Assembly: GCF_016591975.1 (NCBI RefSeq)
Contig: NZ_AP024169.1
Location: forward strand, 1,137,501 to 1,201,500
DNA: 64,000 bases
Direction: 5' to 3'
Origin: Anaeromicropila herbilytica
GTDB lineage: Bacteria > Bacillota > Clostridia > Lachnospirales > Lachnospiraceae
Position 1 is the stretch's first letter. Every line of letters starts with the position of its first letter. Below are positions 53,392 to 61,691 of this stretch, one piece after another. The position numbers and the translations under genes are program-made. Under the pieces are notes generated by a model. It ran no database searches. It saw nothing but the letters and a program-made list of their open reading frames with translations, and had not been told where the DNA came from.

Positions 53392-53771
53392 TATTCAGCC
53401 TCTTTTCATAAATTATTTATCTTAATGTCGGTAAATAAAATAGTCATTCATCTAATTGAAAAATAACCATAAATAACCTTTCATCATAGATAATATGACT
53501 GTAACAGATAATATAAAAAAAAGCAAGGTGGTTTCTATAGAAAAGGAAAATATTAAATAAGATTAATAATATTGTTCTAAAAAAGACTTCTTGGAATAAG
53601 CTTTAGTAGTAAGAAAGTGAAGATAAAAATCAATTAGTAAATCTTATAGTTTTTGGTAGTAAAAATAATGTTAATTTGAAAAAAAACTATAAAAAAATAT
53701 TGACTTTATCATAAAATAGCATAAAATAAAAGAGGTATTAAAGTTTTTATATTGAGAGAGGAGAACATTCA
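53392..53771. other. Intergenic region between the divergent DUF1292 and repeat-protein genes
   Basis: About 380 AT-rich bases, stops in all frames, no clear promoter pair, hairpin or repeat found. It should hold promoters for both genes. Confidence 0.4.
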
Positions 53772-54515
53772 GTGGTTACAACCAATGCTAATGATAGCAG
53801 ACCAAGAGAAAATCGTGGCAATGAGGCCAGACCTAAGGAAAATAATTATAAGCCAAGATACAACCAAGACAACGGAAGAAATAGTCAAGGTGGTAGTGAG
53901 AGAAGACCTTATAACAATGATAATAGGGATAATAGATCTTCTTATAAGGAAGGTGGAGACAATAAATCTTTCCGCAACGAATCAGGAGATAGAAATTCGT
54001 ACAATAAAGAGGGAAGAGAAGGAAGACCTTATAATAAGGATGCAAGACCTTATAACAAGGATGCAAGACCTTACAATAAAGAAGGAAGACCTTATAATAA
54101 AGACGCAAGACCTTATAATAAAGATGCAAAGCCTTATAATAAGGATGCAAGACCACAACGTGATAATCGTACTGGTGGAGGATATAATAAGGACTTTAAG
54201 AATGGTGGCTATAATAAAGACAAAGATGATGATGACAGATCAAAAAAAGGTTATGGCGGCGGCAAAAACCAACGAATGAAAGACACTGGTGCAGGGAAAG
54301 AGAAAGAACAGCAACCAGATAAATTTGAGACAATAAGAAGACTTGAAAAAGAAAAAAAGGCAGTTGAAAAGAAAAGCCAAGAGAATGAAAAGAAAGTTGA
54401 GAAGTCTCAAAAACCTCAGAAAAAAATGAAGAGAAGTAATAATGTGGACTGGACGAAGGGTTATGAGAACGGTCTATATGATGATGACGATGAAGACTAT
54501 TTATTATATCGTTAA
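53772..54515 (+). CDS. Low-complexity basic protein with RPYNKDA repeats
   Basis: A 247-residue hydrophilic, probably disordered protein. Residues 1-84 are rich in N, R, G and S. Six tandem heptapeptides, RPYNKDA with small changes, cover 85-126. GGYNKD variants follow, then a charged K/E-rich helix (about 180-225) and the acidic end YDDDDEDYLLYR. The Arg/Tyr/Gly/Asn composition suggests RNA binding or condensate behaviour, by inference only. The start is GTG at 53772, with GAGAGGAG eight bases upstream. An overlapping frame (53752-54279) stays open because of the repeats but has an implausible composition. I do not recognise a family. Confidence 0.78.
   Translation: MVTTNANDSRPRENRGNEARPKENNYKPRYNQDNGRNSQGGSERRPYNNDNRDNRSSYKEGGDNKSFRNESGDRNSYNKEGREGRPYNKDARPYNKDARPYNKEGRPYNKDARPYNKDAKPYNKDARPQRDNRTGGGYNKDFKNGGYNKDKDDDDRSKKGYGGGKNQRMKDTGAGKEKEQQPDKFETIRRLEKEKKAVEKKSQENEKKVEKSQKPQKKMKRSNNVDWTKGYENGLYDDDDEDYLLYR
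54024..54149 (+). repeat. Six tandem 21-bp repeats (RPYNKDA)
   Basis: Units of AGACCTTATAATAAGGATGC plus A, with a few third-base changes, encode RPYNKDA x2, RPYNKEG, RPYNKDA x2 and KPYNKDA. The unit number probably varies between strains. Confidence 0.92.
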
Positions 54516-54532
54516 TAGATAAATTATAATAT

Positions 54533-54570
54533 TGCACCTATAAAGATTTGATTCTTTATAGGTGTTTTTA
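54533..54570 (+). terminator. Intrinsic terminator after the repeat-protein gene
   Basis: CACCTATAAAGA pairs with TCTTTATAGGTG around a short loop and TTTTT follows. Confidence 0.93.
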
Positions 54571-54763
54571 ATTTGTTTACTTTATTTAAACCTTATAGAT
54601 TCCTTATAAATATCTATTATGATATTGGGGGTAAAAGCTTTATTTTATGAAATTATGAAAACAAAAGGCTAGAAGCATTCTTTGATAAAAAGGGACAAAA
54701 AAGAATTTATATGGTAAAATCAGTAATAACTAGTGTTAAAGGCTAAAACAAAGAGGTGATAAG

Positions 54764-55423
54764 ATGGCAAATATAATAGCAGTGGATGATGAGCAAGGAA
54801 TTCTTGATCTAATCAAGACTGCATTATCAAGAGAAGGACATTATGTAGTAACAGTAAAGGATCCTAGAAGCTTTGATGTTTCAGGGTATAGTAGATTTGA
54901 CTTAATTTTACTAGATGTTATGATGCCTGGTATCGATGGATTTGAACTATGTAGAACAATTCGTGAGCTAGTGGATTGTCCTATTCTTTTTCTTACTGCA
55001 AAGACTATGGAAGAGGATATCATGAGAGGTTTAGCAATCGGTGCTGATGATTACATAAAAAAGCCATTTGGAATCGGCGAACTACGATCTAGAGTCGCTG
55101 CTCATCTTCGAAGAGAGCAACGAGAGAGACATAATAGTTTTGTAATCTCAGGTCTTAAATTTGATTTATCTGCTAAGGAATTATATTATGGCAATGAAGG
55201 AATCAACTTTACGAAAAGTGAATATGAGATTAGTGAATTTCTTGCCATAAATCATGGACAGGTTTTCTCAAAGGATAGAATATTAGAAGCAGTATTTGGA
55301 TATGACACGGAGAGCGACTGTTCAGCTATAGTTGAACATATTAAGAATATTCGGGCAAAACTATCAAAGGTAAATTGTAATCCAATTATTACGGTATGGG
55401 GGATTGGATACAAATGGATATAA
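54764..55423 (+). CDS. OmpR/PhoB-type response regulator (system 1)
   Basis: A 219-residue two-domain regulator. The receiver domain has the acidic pair Asp8-Asp9, the phospho-acceptor Asp51 (LLDVMMPG), Thr79 in LTAKT and Lys at DYIKKPF. The C-terminal winged helix (about 125-219) ends in GIGYKWI, typical of OmpR. It overlaps the following kinase gene by about ten bases, so the two are coupled. AGAGGTG precedes the ATG. It resembles regulators of lantibiotic- or bacitracin-type cell envelope systems in Firmicutes, but no ABC transporter is adjacent. Confidence 0.94.
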   Translation: MANIIAVDDEQGILDLIKTALSREGHYVVTVKDPRSFDVSGYSRFDLILLDVMMPGIDGFELCRTIRELVDCPILFLTAKTMEEDIMRGLAIGADDYIKKPFGIGELRSRVAAHLRREQRERHNSFVISGLKFDLSAKELYYGNEGINFTKSEYEISEFLAINHGQVFSKDRILEAVFGYDTESDCSAIVEHIKNIRAKLSKVNCNPIITVWGIGYKWI

Positions 55424-56856
55424 GAAGAAAGAAAAGCCTACGTAATATTTTTATTCGCTATATGGTAACATTTATTTTGTCTACAATAATGCTTGTTCTA
55501 ATGTACTATCTAATCTTTTTTTATAGCATTCAGTTTAAGATTATGTTACCAGCTAATTATACGGAGCAGAAGCTTGAGCAGATGAGAGATATAATTCAAG
55601 AGGCCAAAGTAGTGACTAAGGATATGATTCCTGAAGATTGTATCTATGGAGTGTATGATAAAAGTGGAAGAATGCTTAATGGTAGCTTTAACAAGAATGA
55701 AGCAAAAGTGGTTTGGAGGTTAGTTCAGTCTGATCAAAATGTATCGGGATGGAATCATTATTATAAGGTATATCAACGTGAAAACCAGGTATGTGTTGTG
55801 AAGTATTCGCTTAAGATGAAGTTTACGAATCGATTCTTAAGGCGATATATAGCAAATCCTGATTTATTATTGATTGGCTCATTTCTGTTTTTATTCATAA
55901 TAGAGGTCATTATTTTATCCTCACGCTTTGGTAAAAGATTTTCAATAGAAATGAAAAAACTTATGAGAGTTACAGAAGAAATACAGAATCAGAATCTAGA
56001 ATTTCAAACTGAGGAATCTGATATAATAGAAATCAATGAAGTAATTGAATCATTGAATCAGATGAAGAGTGCATTGAGTAAATCATTAGATCAGCAATGG
56101 AATATGGAGCAAACCCGTAAAAATCAAATAGCTGCACTAGCCCATGATATTAAGACTCCGTTAACAATCATTAAAGGTAATGCAGAGTTAAATCAGGAAT
56201 TAAGCAGTGATGAAACACAGATTAAATGCAATAATTATATCTTAAAAAGTTCAGAGGAAATAGAAAAATATATAAGAATGCTTATTGATATAAATAAATC
56301 AGATGAAATTATGATATTAAATCAAGTGAAGATAGAACTAATTAATTTCATTTTAAAATTAGAGGAAAAAGCGAAAGCATTAGTTCTGGATAAAGAGATT
56401 GAGATTTATGTAAATGTTCAAAATAGTTCATTACCAGAATATTTTTATGGAGATGAGGAACTACTATTTCGCGCAATACTTAATGTAATTGCCAATGCTA
56501 TTGAACAGTGCAATCCTAATGAATATTATCGAAATAATGATTCTAATCTGGAAAGCAAATATACAAGTGAAAAAGTGCATAAGGGAATGATTTTCCTAAC
56601 AGTTTGTGGATATCACAATGATATAATTTTTATAGTTGAAGATAATGGGAAGGGATTCTCGGAGGCAGACCTTAGATTAGCTACGAATCAATTCTATTCT
56701 GGGGATAAGAGTAGAAATTCGAAAGATCATTATGGAATTGGATTATATATTACAAAATCATTTGTAGCTTTACATCATGGTAGTGTAGAATTATCCAATT
56801 CAATCGAGCATAAAGGGGCAAAGGTAAGAATAAGCATACCACATAAACATGCCTAA
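55414..56856 (+). CDS. Membrane sensor histidine kinase (system 1)
   Basis: A 480-residue kinase with two membrane segments (about 15-38 and 149-170) framing an extracytoplasmic region of about 110 residues. A HAMP-like linker (about 172-225) is followed by the H-box AALAHDIKTPL with His244, the N-box NVIANAIEQ, G1 DNGKGFSEAD and G2 YGIGLYI. The start is ambiguous: ATG 55396 or ATG 55414. GGGGG lies about 11 bases before the latter, which is preferred. It overlaps the regulator gene. The ligand is unknown. Confidence 0.92.
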   Translation: MDIRRKKSLRNIFIRYMVTFILSTIMLVLMYYLIFFYSIQFKIMLPANYTEQKLEQMRDIIQEAKVVTKDMIPEDCIYGVYDKSGRMLNGSFNKNEAKVVWRLVQSDQNVSGWNHYYKVYQRENQVCVVKYSLKMKFTNRFLRRYIANPDLLLIGSFLFLFIIEVIILSSRFGKRFSIEMKKLMRVTEEIQNQNLEFQTEESDIIEINEVIESLNQMKSALSKSLDQQWNMEQTRKNQIAALAHDIKTPLTIIKGNAELNQELSSDETQIKCNNYILKSSEEIEKYIRMLIDINKSDEIMILNQVKIELINFILKLEEKAKALVLDKEIEIYVNVQNSSLPEYFYGDEELLFRAILNVIANAIEQCNPNEYYRNNDSNLESKYTSEKVHKGMIFLTVCGYHNDIIFIVEDNGKGFSEADLRLATNQFYSGDKSRNSKDHYGIGLYITKSFVALHHGSVELSNSIEHKGAKVRISIPHKHA

Positions 56857-56921
56857 GTTTTTCATGTCGTTTTTATATTCATATTAGTGGAAAGAAACTT
56901 GATGGTACTTGATCATAATAG

Positions 56922-56965
56922 TATAACAGGCAATTATCTAAGTCGGATAATTGCCTGTTTATATT
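56922..56965 (+). terminator. Intrinsic terminator after kinase 1
   Basis: AACAGGCAATTATC pairs perfectly with GATAATTGCCTGTT around TAAGTCG; only a short TTTAT follows. It separates the two regulatory systems. Confidence 0.82.
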
Positions 56966-57054
56966 GCATTTTAATATTTTATAAGCTATAACTAATAATA
57001 ATAAGGATGTAAAATATGGTAAAAATGAATGTTATAATTTAATGGAGGATTACA

Positions 57055-57744
57055 ATGAGATTATTACTAATAGAAGATGATAAAGAATTATGCGAAGCAG
57101 TTGAAGTACATATTAAAAAAGAAAGTTTTGAACTAGACATATGTAACAATGGAGAAGATTCCTTTTATTATTTGGAAAATACAGCATATGATGTGATTAT
57201 ACTAGATCGAATGTTACCAGGAATGGATGGAATAAAGATATTAGAGAAAATAAGAGAAAAGGGTAATATGACTCCTGTAATTATGGTTACAGCAATGAAT
57301 GGAATTAATGATAGAATAGATGGATTAGACAGTGGAGCAGATGATTATCTTGTAAAGCCTTATGCAGTGGAAGAACTCTTGGCTAGAATTCGAGCACTTC
57401 TTCGAAGACCTAGGAAAATGGAGAACGCTGATTGTATTGAATATTCTGATCTTATGTTTTATACCAATACCCACGTACTTGCTAATGAGAAACAGAATGT
57501 TTCTTTATCCAAAAAGGAAGGTGCATTGTTAGAGTTTTTATTAATCAATAAAGAGAAGATAATTACACGAGAACAGATTCTAAGCCGTGTATGGGGAAAA
57601 GATTGTTTTGTGGAGGATGGTAATATCGATAACTATATATTCTTTATTCGAAGAAGATTAAAAGCAATCAGCAAAAAAGTTGTTGTTACAACAATTCATG
57701 GTATTGGATACCGATTGGAGATAAAAGGGGATAGAGATGTTTAA
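57055..57744 (+). CDS. OmpR/PhoB-type response regulator (system 2)
   Basis: A 229-residue regulator. The acidic pair is Asp8-Asp9 (IEDD), the phospho-acceptor Asp51 (ILDRMLPGMDG), followed by VTAMN and DYLVKPY. The winged helix (about 125-225) ends GIGYRLE. It overlaps the kinase gene by eight bases. TGGAGG lies about six bases before the ATG. It is closer in style to CusR/ArlR-type regulators than system 1. Confidence 0.95.
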   Translation: MRLLLIEDDKELCEAVEVHIKKESFELDICNNGEDSFYYLENTAYDVIILDRMLPGMDGIKILEKIREKGNMTPVIMVTAMNGINDRIDGLDSGADDYLVKPYAVEELLARIRALLRRPRKMENADCIEYSDLMFYTNTHVLANEKQNVSLSKKEGALLEFLLINKEKIITREQILSRVWGKDCFVEDGNIDNYIFFIRRRLKAISKKVVVTTIHGIGYRLEIKGDRDV

Positions 57745-59047
57745 GTCAATTCGAAGAAAGCTAATTCTACTTTATACAATTACAACAGGGCTTATTTTAA
57801 CTACTGTTATGATATTAGCAATACTACTAAGTAGACAACAATTAATTAAAAGTAAAACAGAAAATTTTCAAAATGTTTTTTTCAATTTATCTAAGAATAT
57901 ACAGATGGATAATATCGTAAGTCATCTATGGTTATCTGAAATGGAAATAAAGAATAATCTGATTATACATATTGAAGAAAATGGAGTAGCTCTTACATAT
58001 CCTGGTGCCGTTCAGTATGAAACTAGTCGAGATGTACTGGTAGAGAAGATAAAGAATTTAGCAAAAAAAGATCATATCAATACTAAGATAAGTCCTAGTT
58101 CAACAAATGAAGTGAAAAGTAGCATATATGAATTAAAAGGGAGTAAAAAGGAAGAGTATTATGGAGCTGTCTTAATGGTACCGGAAAAAAAGGGGTATCG
58201 TACGCTTATTATCCTTCAATCCATTGGAAATTATGGAATACTTAGTTTTCCGTATAATATGGTATTTATCTTACTTGATATCCTAGGAATCTTAGGATTC
58301 TATATCATCAGTCGTATTGTAGTTGCAAGGTCCTTAAGGCAAGTGGAGGAGAGCAGAAGGCGTCAGAATGAATTTATAGCGGCAGCTTCTCATGAGCTTA
58401 AGTCACCACTCGCAGTTATTCAGGCAAATGCGTCAGCGTTAACTATTCAACCAGAAAAGGCAGAACATTTTAGTCAGGGAATCGAAAATGAATGTAGGAG
58501 AATGAAAAGCCTAATTGAAGATATGTTATTGCTAACTATGGTAGATGCAAAGAACTGGAAGATGAAAAATGAATGGGTGGATATGGATACAATCATGATT
58601 GAAATGTATGAATTATATTCTCCATTATATAAGCAGGCGAAGAAGGAATTAGAACTTAACTTACAAGAGGATGTTCTTCCCAAGTTAAAGGGAGATGGAT
58701 TAAGAATAAAACAGATATTAGCAGTCTTAATTGATAATGCATTATCTTACTCAAAAGAAAATGATACAGTTATACTTAAAAGTTATAGTAAAAAGAATCA
58801 ACTTGTTATTGAAGTAATTGATCATGGAATTGGGGTAAGCGAGGAGAAGAAGAAAGAAATCTTTGAACGTTTTTACAGAGTAGATACATCCAGAAATGAT
58901 AAAAATCATTTTGGACTAGGATTAAGTATTGCGAAGGAACTAGTTCACCTTCAGGGAGGTAATATTCATGTAAAGGATACCTTAGGCGGTGGGGCTACAT
59001 TTATGATTCATTTCCCGGTTTCAAAAATCAGCTCATCAAATGTTTAG
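57737..59047 (+). CDS. Membrane sensor histidine kinase (system 2)
   Basis: A 436-residue kinase with membrane segments at about 8-32 and 175-195 and an extracytoplasmic region of about 140 residues between them. There is almost no HAMP linker: the H-box AAASHELKSPL with His219 follows within 25 residues. N-box VLIDNALSYS, G1 DHGIGVSEEK, F-box FERFYRVD and G2 FGLGLSI are all intact. Overlapping start with the regulator implies coupling. The lipoprotein genes begin about 110 bases downstream; I see no strong terminator between, so they may be part of its regulon or transcript. Confidence 0.94.
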   Translation: MFKSIRRKLILLYTITTGLILTTVMILAILLSRQQLIKSKTENFQNVFFNLSKNIQMDNIVSHLWLSEMEIKNNLIIHIEENGVALTYPGAVQYETSRDVLVEKIKNLAKKDHINTKISPSSTNEVKSSIYELKGSKKEEYYGAVLMVPEKKGYRTLIILQSIGNYGILSFPYNMVFILLDILGILGFYIISRIVVARSLRQVEESRRRQNEFIAAASHELKSPLAVIQANASALTIQPEKAEHFSQGIENECRRMKSLIEDMLLLTMVDAKNWKMKNEWVDMDTIMIEMYELYSPLYKQAKKELELNLQEDVLPKLKGDGLRIKQILAVLIDNALSYSKENDTVILKSYSKKNQLVIEVIDHGIGVSEEKKKEIFERFYRVDTSRNDKNHFGLGLSIAKELVHLQGGNIHVKDTLGGGATFMIHFPVSKISSSNV

Positions 59048-59064
59048 AAACTGTTTTTTTTCTT

Positions 59065-59155
59065 AAACCAAATTAGAGATTTTTTAGAGATATATTTGCT
59101 ATTCTATTTTCTGGAAGAAGAATTCTTATGAAAGTGGAAGAAGGAGGATTTTAAA
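59065..59155 (+). repeat. Upstream region of lipoprotein gene 1, duplicated at 61600-61691
   Basis: Contains CTTAAACCAAATTAGAGATT, then TTTTTAGA, ATATATTTG and TATTCTATT, and ends GAAAGTGGAAGAAGGAGG before the ATG. The same string with few changes precedes the second lipoprotein gene, so the duplication includes the promoter region and ribosome binding site. Confidence 0.9.
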
Positions 59156-61447
59156 ATGAGAAGAAGAATAGTAGCATTATTATTAGTCTTAGTCTTGGCT
59201 TGTACTGGTCTTATTGGTTGTAATAAAGGTAGTAAAGAAACCAAGTCAACAACTGCTAAGAGCGGAGAAGACACTACGAAGAAGGACAAGGACAAAAATA
59301 TTAAGATGGGACGCTATGTAGAGGAGAAAGTTAAGTTACCAGAACTATCTGCTGATGAAAAGGTGTTCAAGATGGTACAGAATAAGAATAAACAGATAGA
59401 GGTATACACAAAGGAAGTAAAGAAATCTAGCGTTAATTTTTATTCTTATGTGCAAAAGGAAGCTGGTAAATGGGAGAAAAGTACTCCAAAATGGTTAAAT
59501 GATGGTAAAGTAAATAAAACGTCTAATGAGATTGAAAGTATCTTATTAGGGCAGGATGGAAATTACTATGCACTATACTTATCCTATGGAGGAAATGGGC
59601 AGAAAGCTAATATTATTAAAGCGGAAGATGAAACAAAAGAATCTAGTCTATTAAATATTCCTTATCTAAATCAAAAGGTAAAGGTAGGACAACAAGCATT
59701 CTATCCATATATTCGGAAGATGGAAGTGATGAAAAATGGAAACTTCATTCTATATGATGGGTTTAAAAATAATAAGTTACTAGTATTTTCAAAGGACGGA
59801 AAGAAATTAGAGGACATTTCAATTGGAGAGGAACAACATCTAGCATCTTTTGATAATGATGTTATCAGCATTAAGGAAGATAATTCTGGATTTGCTTTTT
59901 TCAATACAGATACAAAGAAGATTGATAAAACAATTGATTACAAAGTTGCAACATCTGATCTGTTTGACACAATCAATGTTGCGTATGCATTTAAAGAAGA
60001 TGGTACATTATTTATCTGTGATAATAAAGGAATTGAACGATTACAAAAAGATGGAACTCTTTGGGAGACTGTAGTAGATGGTCAGTTGAACTCCATGAGT
60101 ATGCCAGCCCTTGGTATTGATAATCTAATCGTTCAGGATAATTCTGGTGAAGAATTCTATGTATCTTATTATTCAGATAATAATGACATACAATTAATGC
60201 ACTATGCGTTCGATAAGAATATATCAAGTGTTCCACAAAAGGAAATCAACGTATATTCACTGAAAGAAAATAAGACAATTAGGCAGTCAGTTGCTCTTTA
60301 TCAAGCAAAAAATCTTGATGTTCGTGTCAATTATGTAGTTGGTATGGGAGAAGAAGAGGGCAATTCAGCAGATTATATCAGAGCATTAAATACAGAATTA
60401 TTAGCTGGTAACGGAGCAGATGTATTGATATTAGATGGATTGCCTATGGATTCTTATATTGAGAAGGGAGTTCTATCAGATCTATCTGATATCATCAAAC
60501 CTATGGAAGAGAAGAATGAAATTCTTGCTAATATCTCAAATGCATTCTATAAAGATAATAAAATATATTGTATGCCAACTCGTTTTTCTGTACCAATCAT
60601 GTTAGGCAGTAAAGAGGTAATTAATGCATCGGATAGTACGAATGATATTGTGAAATATATCAACGATACGAAAAAAGTATATTGTGGAACTATGACATAT
60701 GCTCAATTAATCTGCGATAATCTAGCACTATATAGTGATGAGTTCATGAATGATAAAGGAGTAGATAAAGCTAAATTAACGACATTTTTAACAAATCTGA
60801 AAGCGATAGCAGATAATATAAAAGCAACAGAGTTCGATGAGAGTGGGAATAACAGACAAGCAAGCAAAGATCCATACTTTGATATGAATAATCTATTTAG
60901 GTCTGATAAATCTAGTTTCTTAGATAATAAGTATGAAACTGCTTTATTAAGACATGATTCATTAACTATGATAAATTTCAGCCTTGCTATGTCCAAGAAT
61001 AGAAAAGGTTCAACTTATAATACAATCAATAACCTATTCATACCAACTGGTGAAGTAGGACTTAATGCTGCTAGTAAAAATAAAGATATAGCAAAAGAAT
61101 TTATTAAAATGATGCTATCAAGTGAAGTACAAGATACAGATACCTTTGATGGTTTTCCAATAACACAAAGTTCTTTAGACAAAGCAAAAGAAAATATGTT
61201 AAAAGATACAAGTACGTATGGAACAAGCACTAGAGGTGGAAAGGAAATTACCTTTAGCGGAGCATCGGAATCCGAAATAAATGGATTTATACAAAAAATA
61301 AAAGAATTAAATAAACCAATGCAGATTAATCAAGTAATTAATAATATGGTTCTAGAGAATGCACTTCCATATTTTACAGGTAAAATTGATGTGAATCAGG
61401 CAGTTGATACAATATTGGAAAAAGTAAATACTTATTTAGAAGAATAA
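59156..61447 (+). CDS. Lipoprotein with propeller-like N-terminal half and ABC solute-binding C-terminal half (copy 1)
   Basis: A 763-residue secreted lipoprotein. The signal peptide ends in a lipobox LIGC with Cys22 as lipid anchor (conserved in copy 2); Cys16 is less likely. A Lys/Thr/Ser-rich linker (23-50) follows. Residues about 60-360 contain repeated 'DG-x-(F/L)-x-(I/L)' strands (QDGNYYALYL, KNGNFILYDG, EDGTLFICDNKG, KDGTLWETVV), suggesting a beta-propeller. From about 365 to the end it resembles family 1 extracellular solute-binding proteins (ALNTELLAGNGADVLILDG, YCMPTRFSVPIMLGSKE, NAASKNKDIAKEFIKMML). The ligand is unknown and no permease is in view. GAAGGAGG precedes the ATG. Confidence 0.88.
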   Translation: MRRRIVALLLVLVLACTGLIGCNKGSKETKSTTAKSGEDTTKKDKDKNIKMGRYVEEKVKLPELSADEKVFKMVQNKNKQIEVYTKEVKKSSVNFYSYVQKEAGKWEKSTPKWLNDGKVNKTSNEIESILLGQDGNYYALYLSYGGNGQKANIIKAEDETKESSLLNIPYLNQKVKVGQQAFYPYIRKMEVMKNGNFILYDGFKNNKLLVFSKDGKKLEDISIGEEQHLASFDNDVISIKEDNSGFAFFNTDTKKIDKTIDYKVATSDLFDTINVAYAFKEDGTLFICDNKGIERLQKDGTLWETVVDGQLNSMSMPALGIDNLIVQDNSGEEFYVSYYSDNNDIQLMHYAFDKNISSVPQKEINVYSLKENKTIRQSVALYQAKNLDVRVNYVVGMGEEEGNSADYIRALNTELLAGNGADVLILDGLPMDSYIEKGVLSDLSDIIKPMEEKNEILANISNAFYKDNKIYCMPTRFSVPIMLGSKEVINASDSTNDIVKYINDTKKVYCGTMTYAQLICDNLALYSDEFMNDKGVDKAKLTTFLTNLKAIADNIKATEFDESGNNRQASKDPYFDMNNLFRSDKSSFLDNKYETALLRHDSLTMINFSLAMSKNRKGSTYNTINNLFIPTGEVGLNAASKNKDIAKEFIKMMLSSEVQDTDTFDGFPITQSSLDKAKENMLKDTSTYGTSTRGGKEITFSGASESEINGFIQKIKELNKPMQINQVINNMVLENALPYFTGKIDVNQAVDTILEKVNTYLEE

Positions 61448-61454
61448 TATGAAT

Positions 61455-61495
61455 TTAGTAGAAAAAGCAGGGATAAATTTCCTGCTTTTTCTATT
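61455..61495 (+). terminator. Intrinsic terminator after lipoprotein gene 1
   Basis: AGAAAAAGCAGG pairs with CCTGCTTTTTCT around GATAAATTT. It is not followed by a long T-run but the stem's own T-rich 3' arm may suffice. It shows that the second copy needs its own promoter. Confidence 0.82.
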
Positions 61496-61599
61496 GGAAC
61501 AATTTATTATCAATGTTTATTCCAATTGCATCCGTTGTTGTATAGAGGAACTAATATGCCACAAGAGTCAATCAAATATATAGAAAATGTTTTTAATCT

Positions 61600-61691
61600 T
61601 AAACCAAATTAGAGATTTTTTAGATATATATTTGTTATTCTATTATTTGGAAGAAAAAAATTTGTGAAAGTGGAAGAAGGAGGAATTTTTA
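61600..61691 (+). repeat. Upstream region of lipoprotein gene 2, duplicate of 59065-59155
   Basis: Same blocks as upstream of copy 1 (CTTAAACCAAATTAGAGATT … GTGGAAGAAGGAGG) with a handful of substitutions, directly before the second lipoprotein gene. Confidence 0.9.

Noticed and set aside
53752..54279. 175-residue ORF overlapping the repeat protein in another frame
   Set aside because: It is open only because the 21-bp repeats lack stops in that frame. The frame starting at 53772 has the better ribosome binding site, continues to 54515 and has a natural repeat structure.
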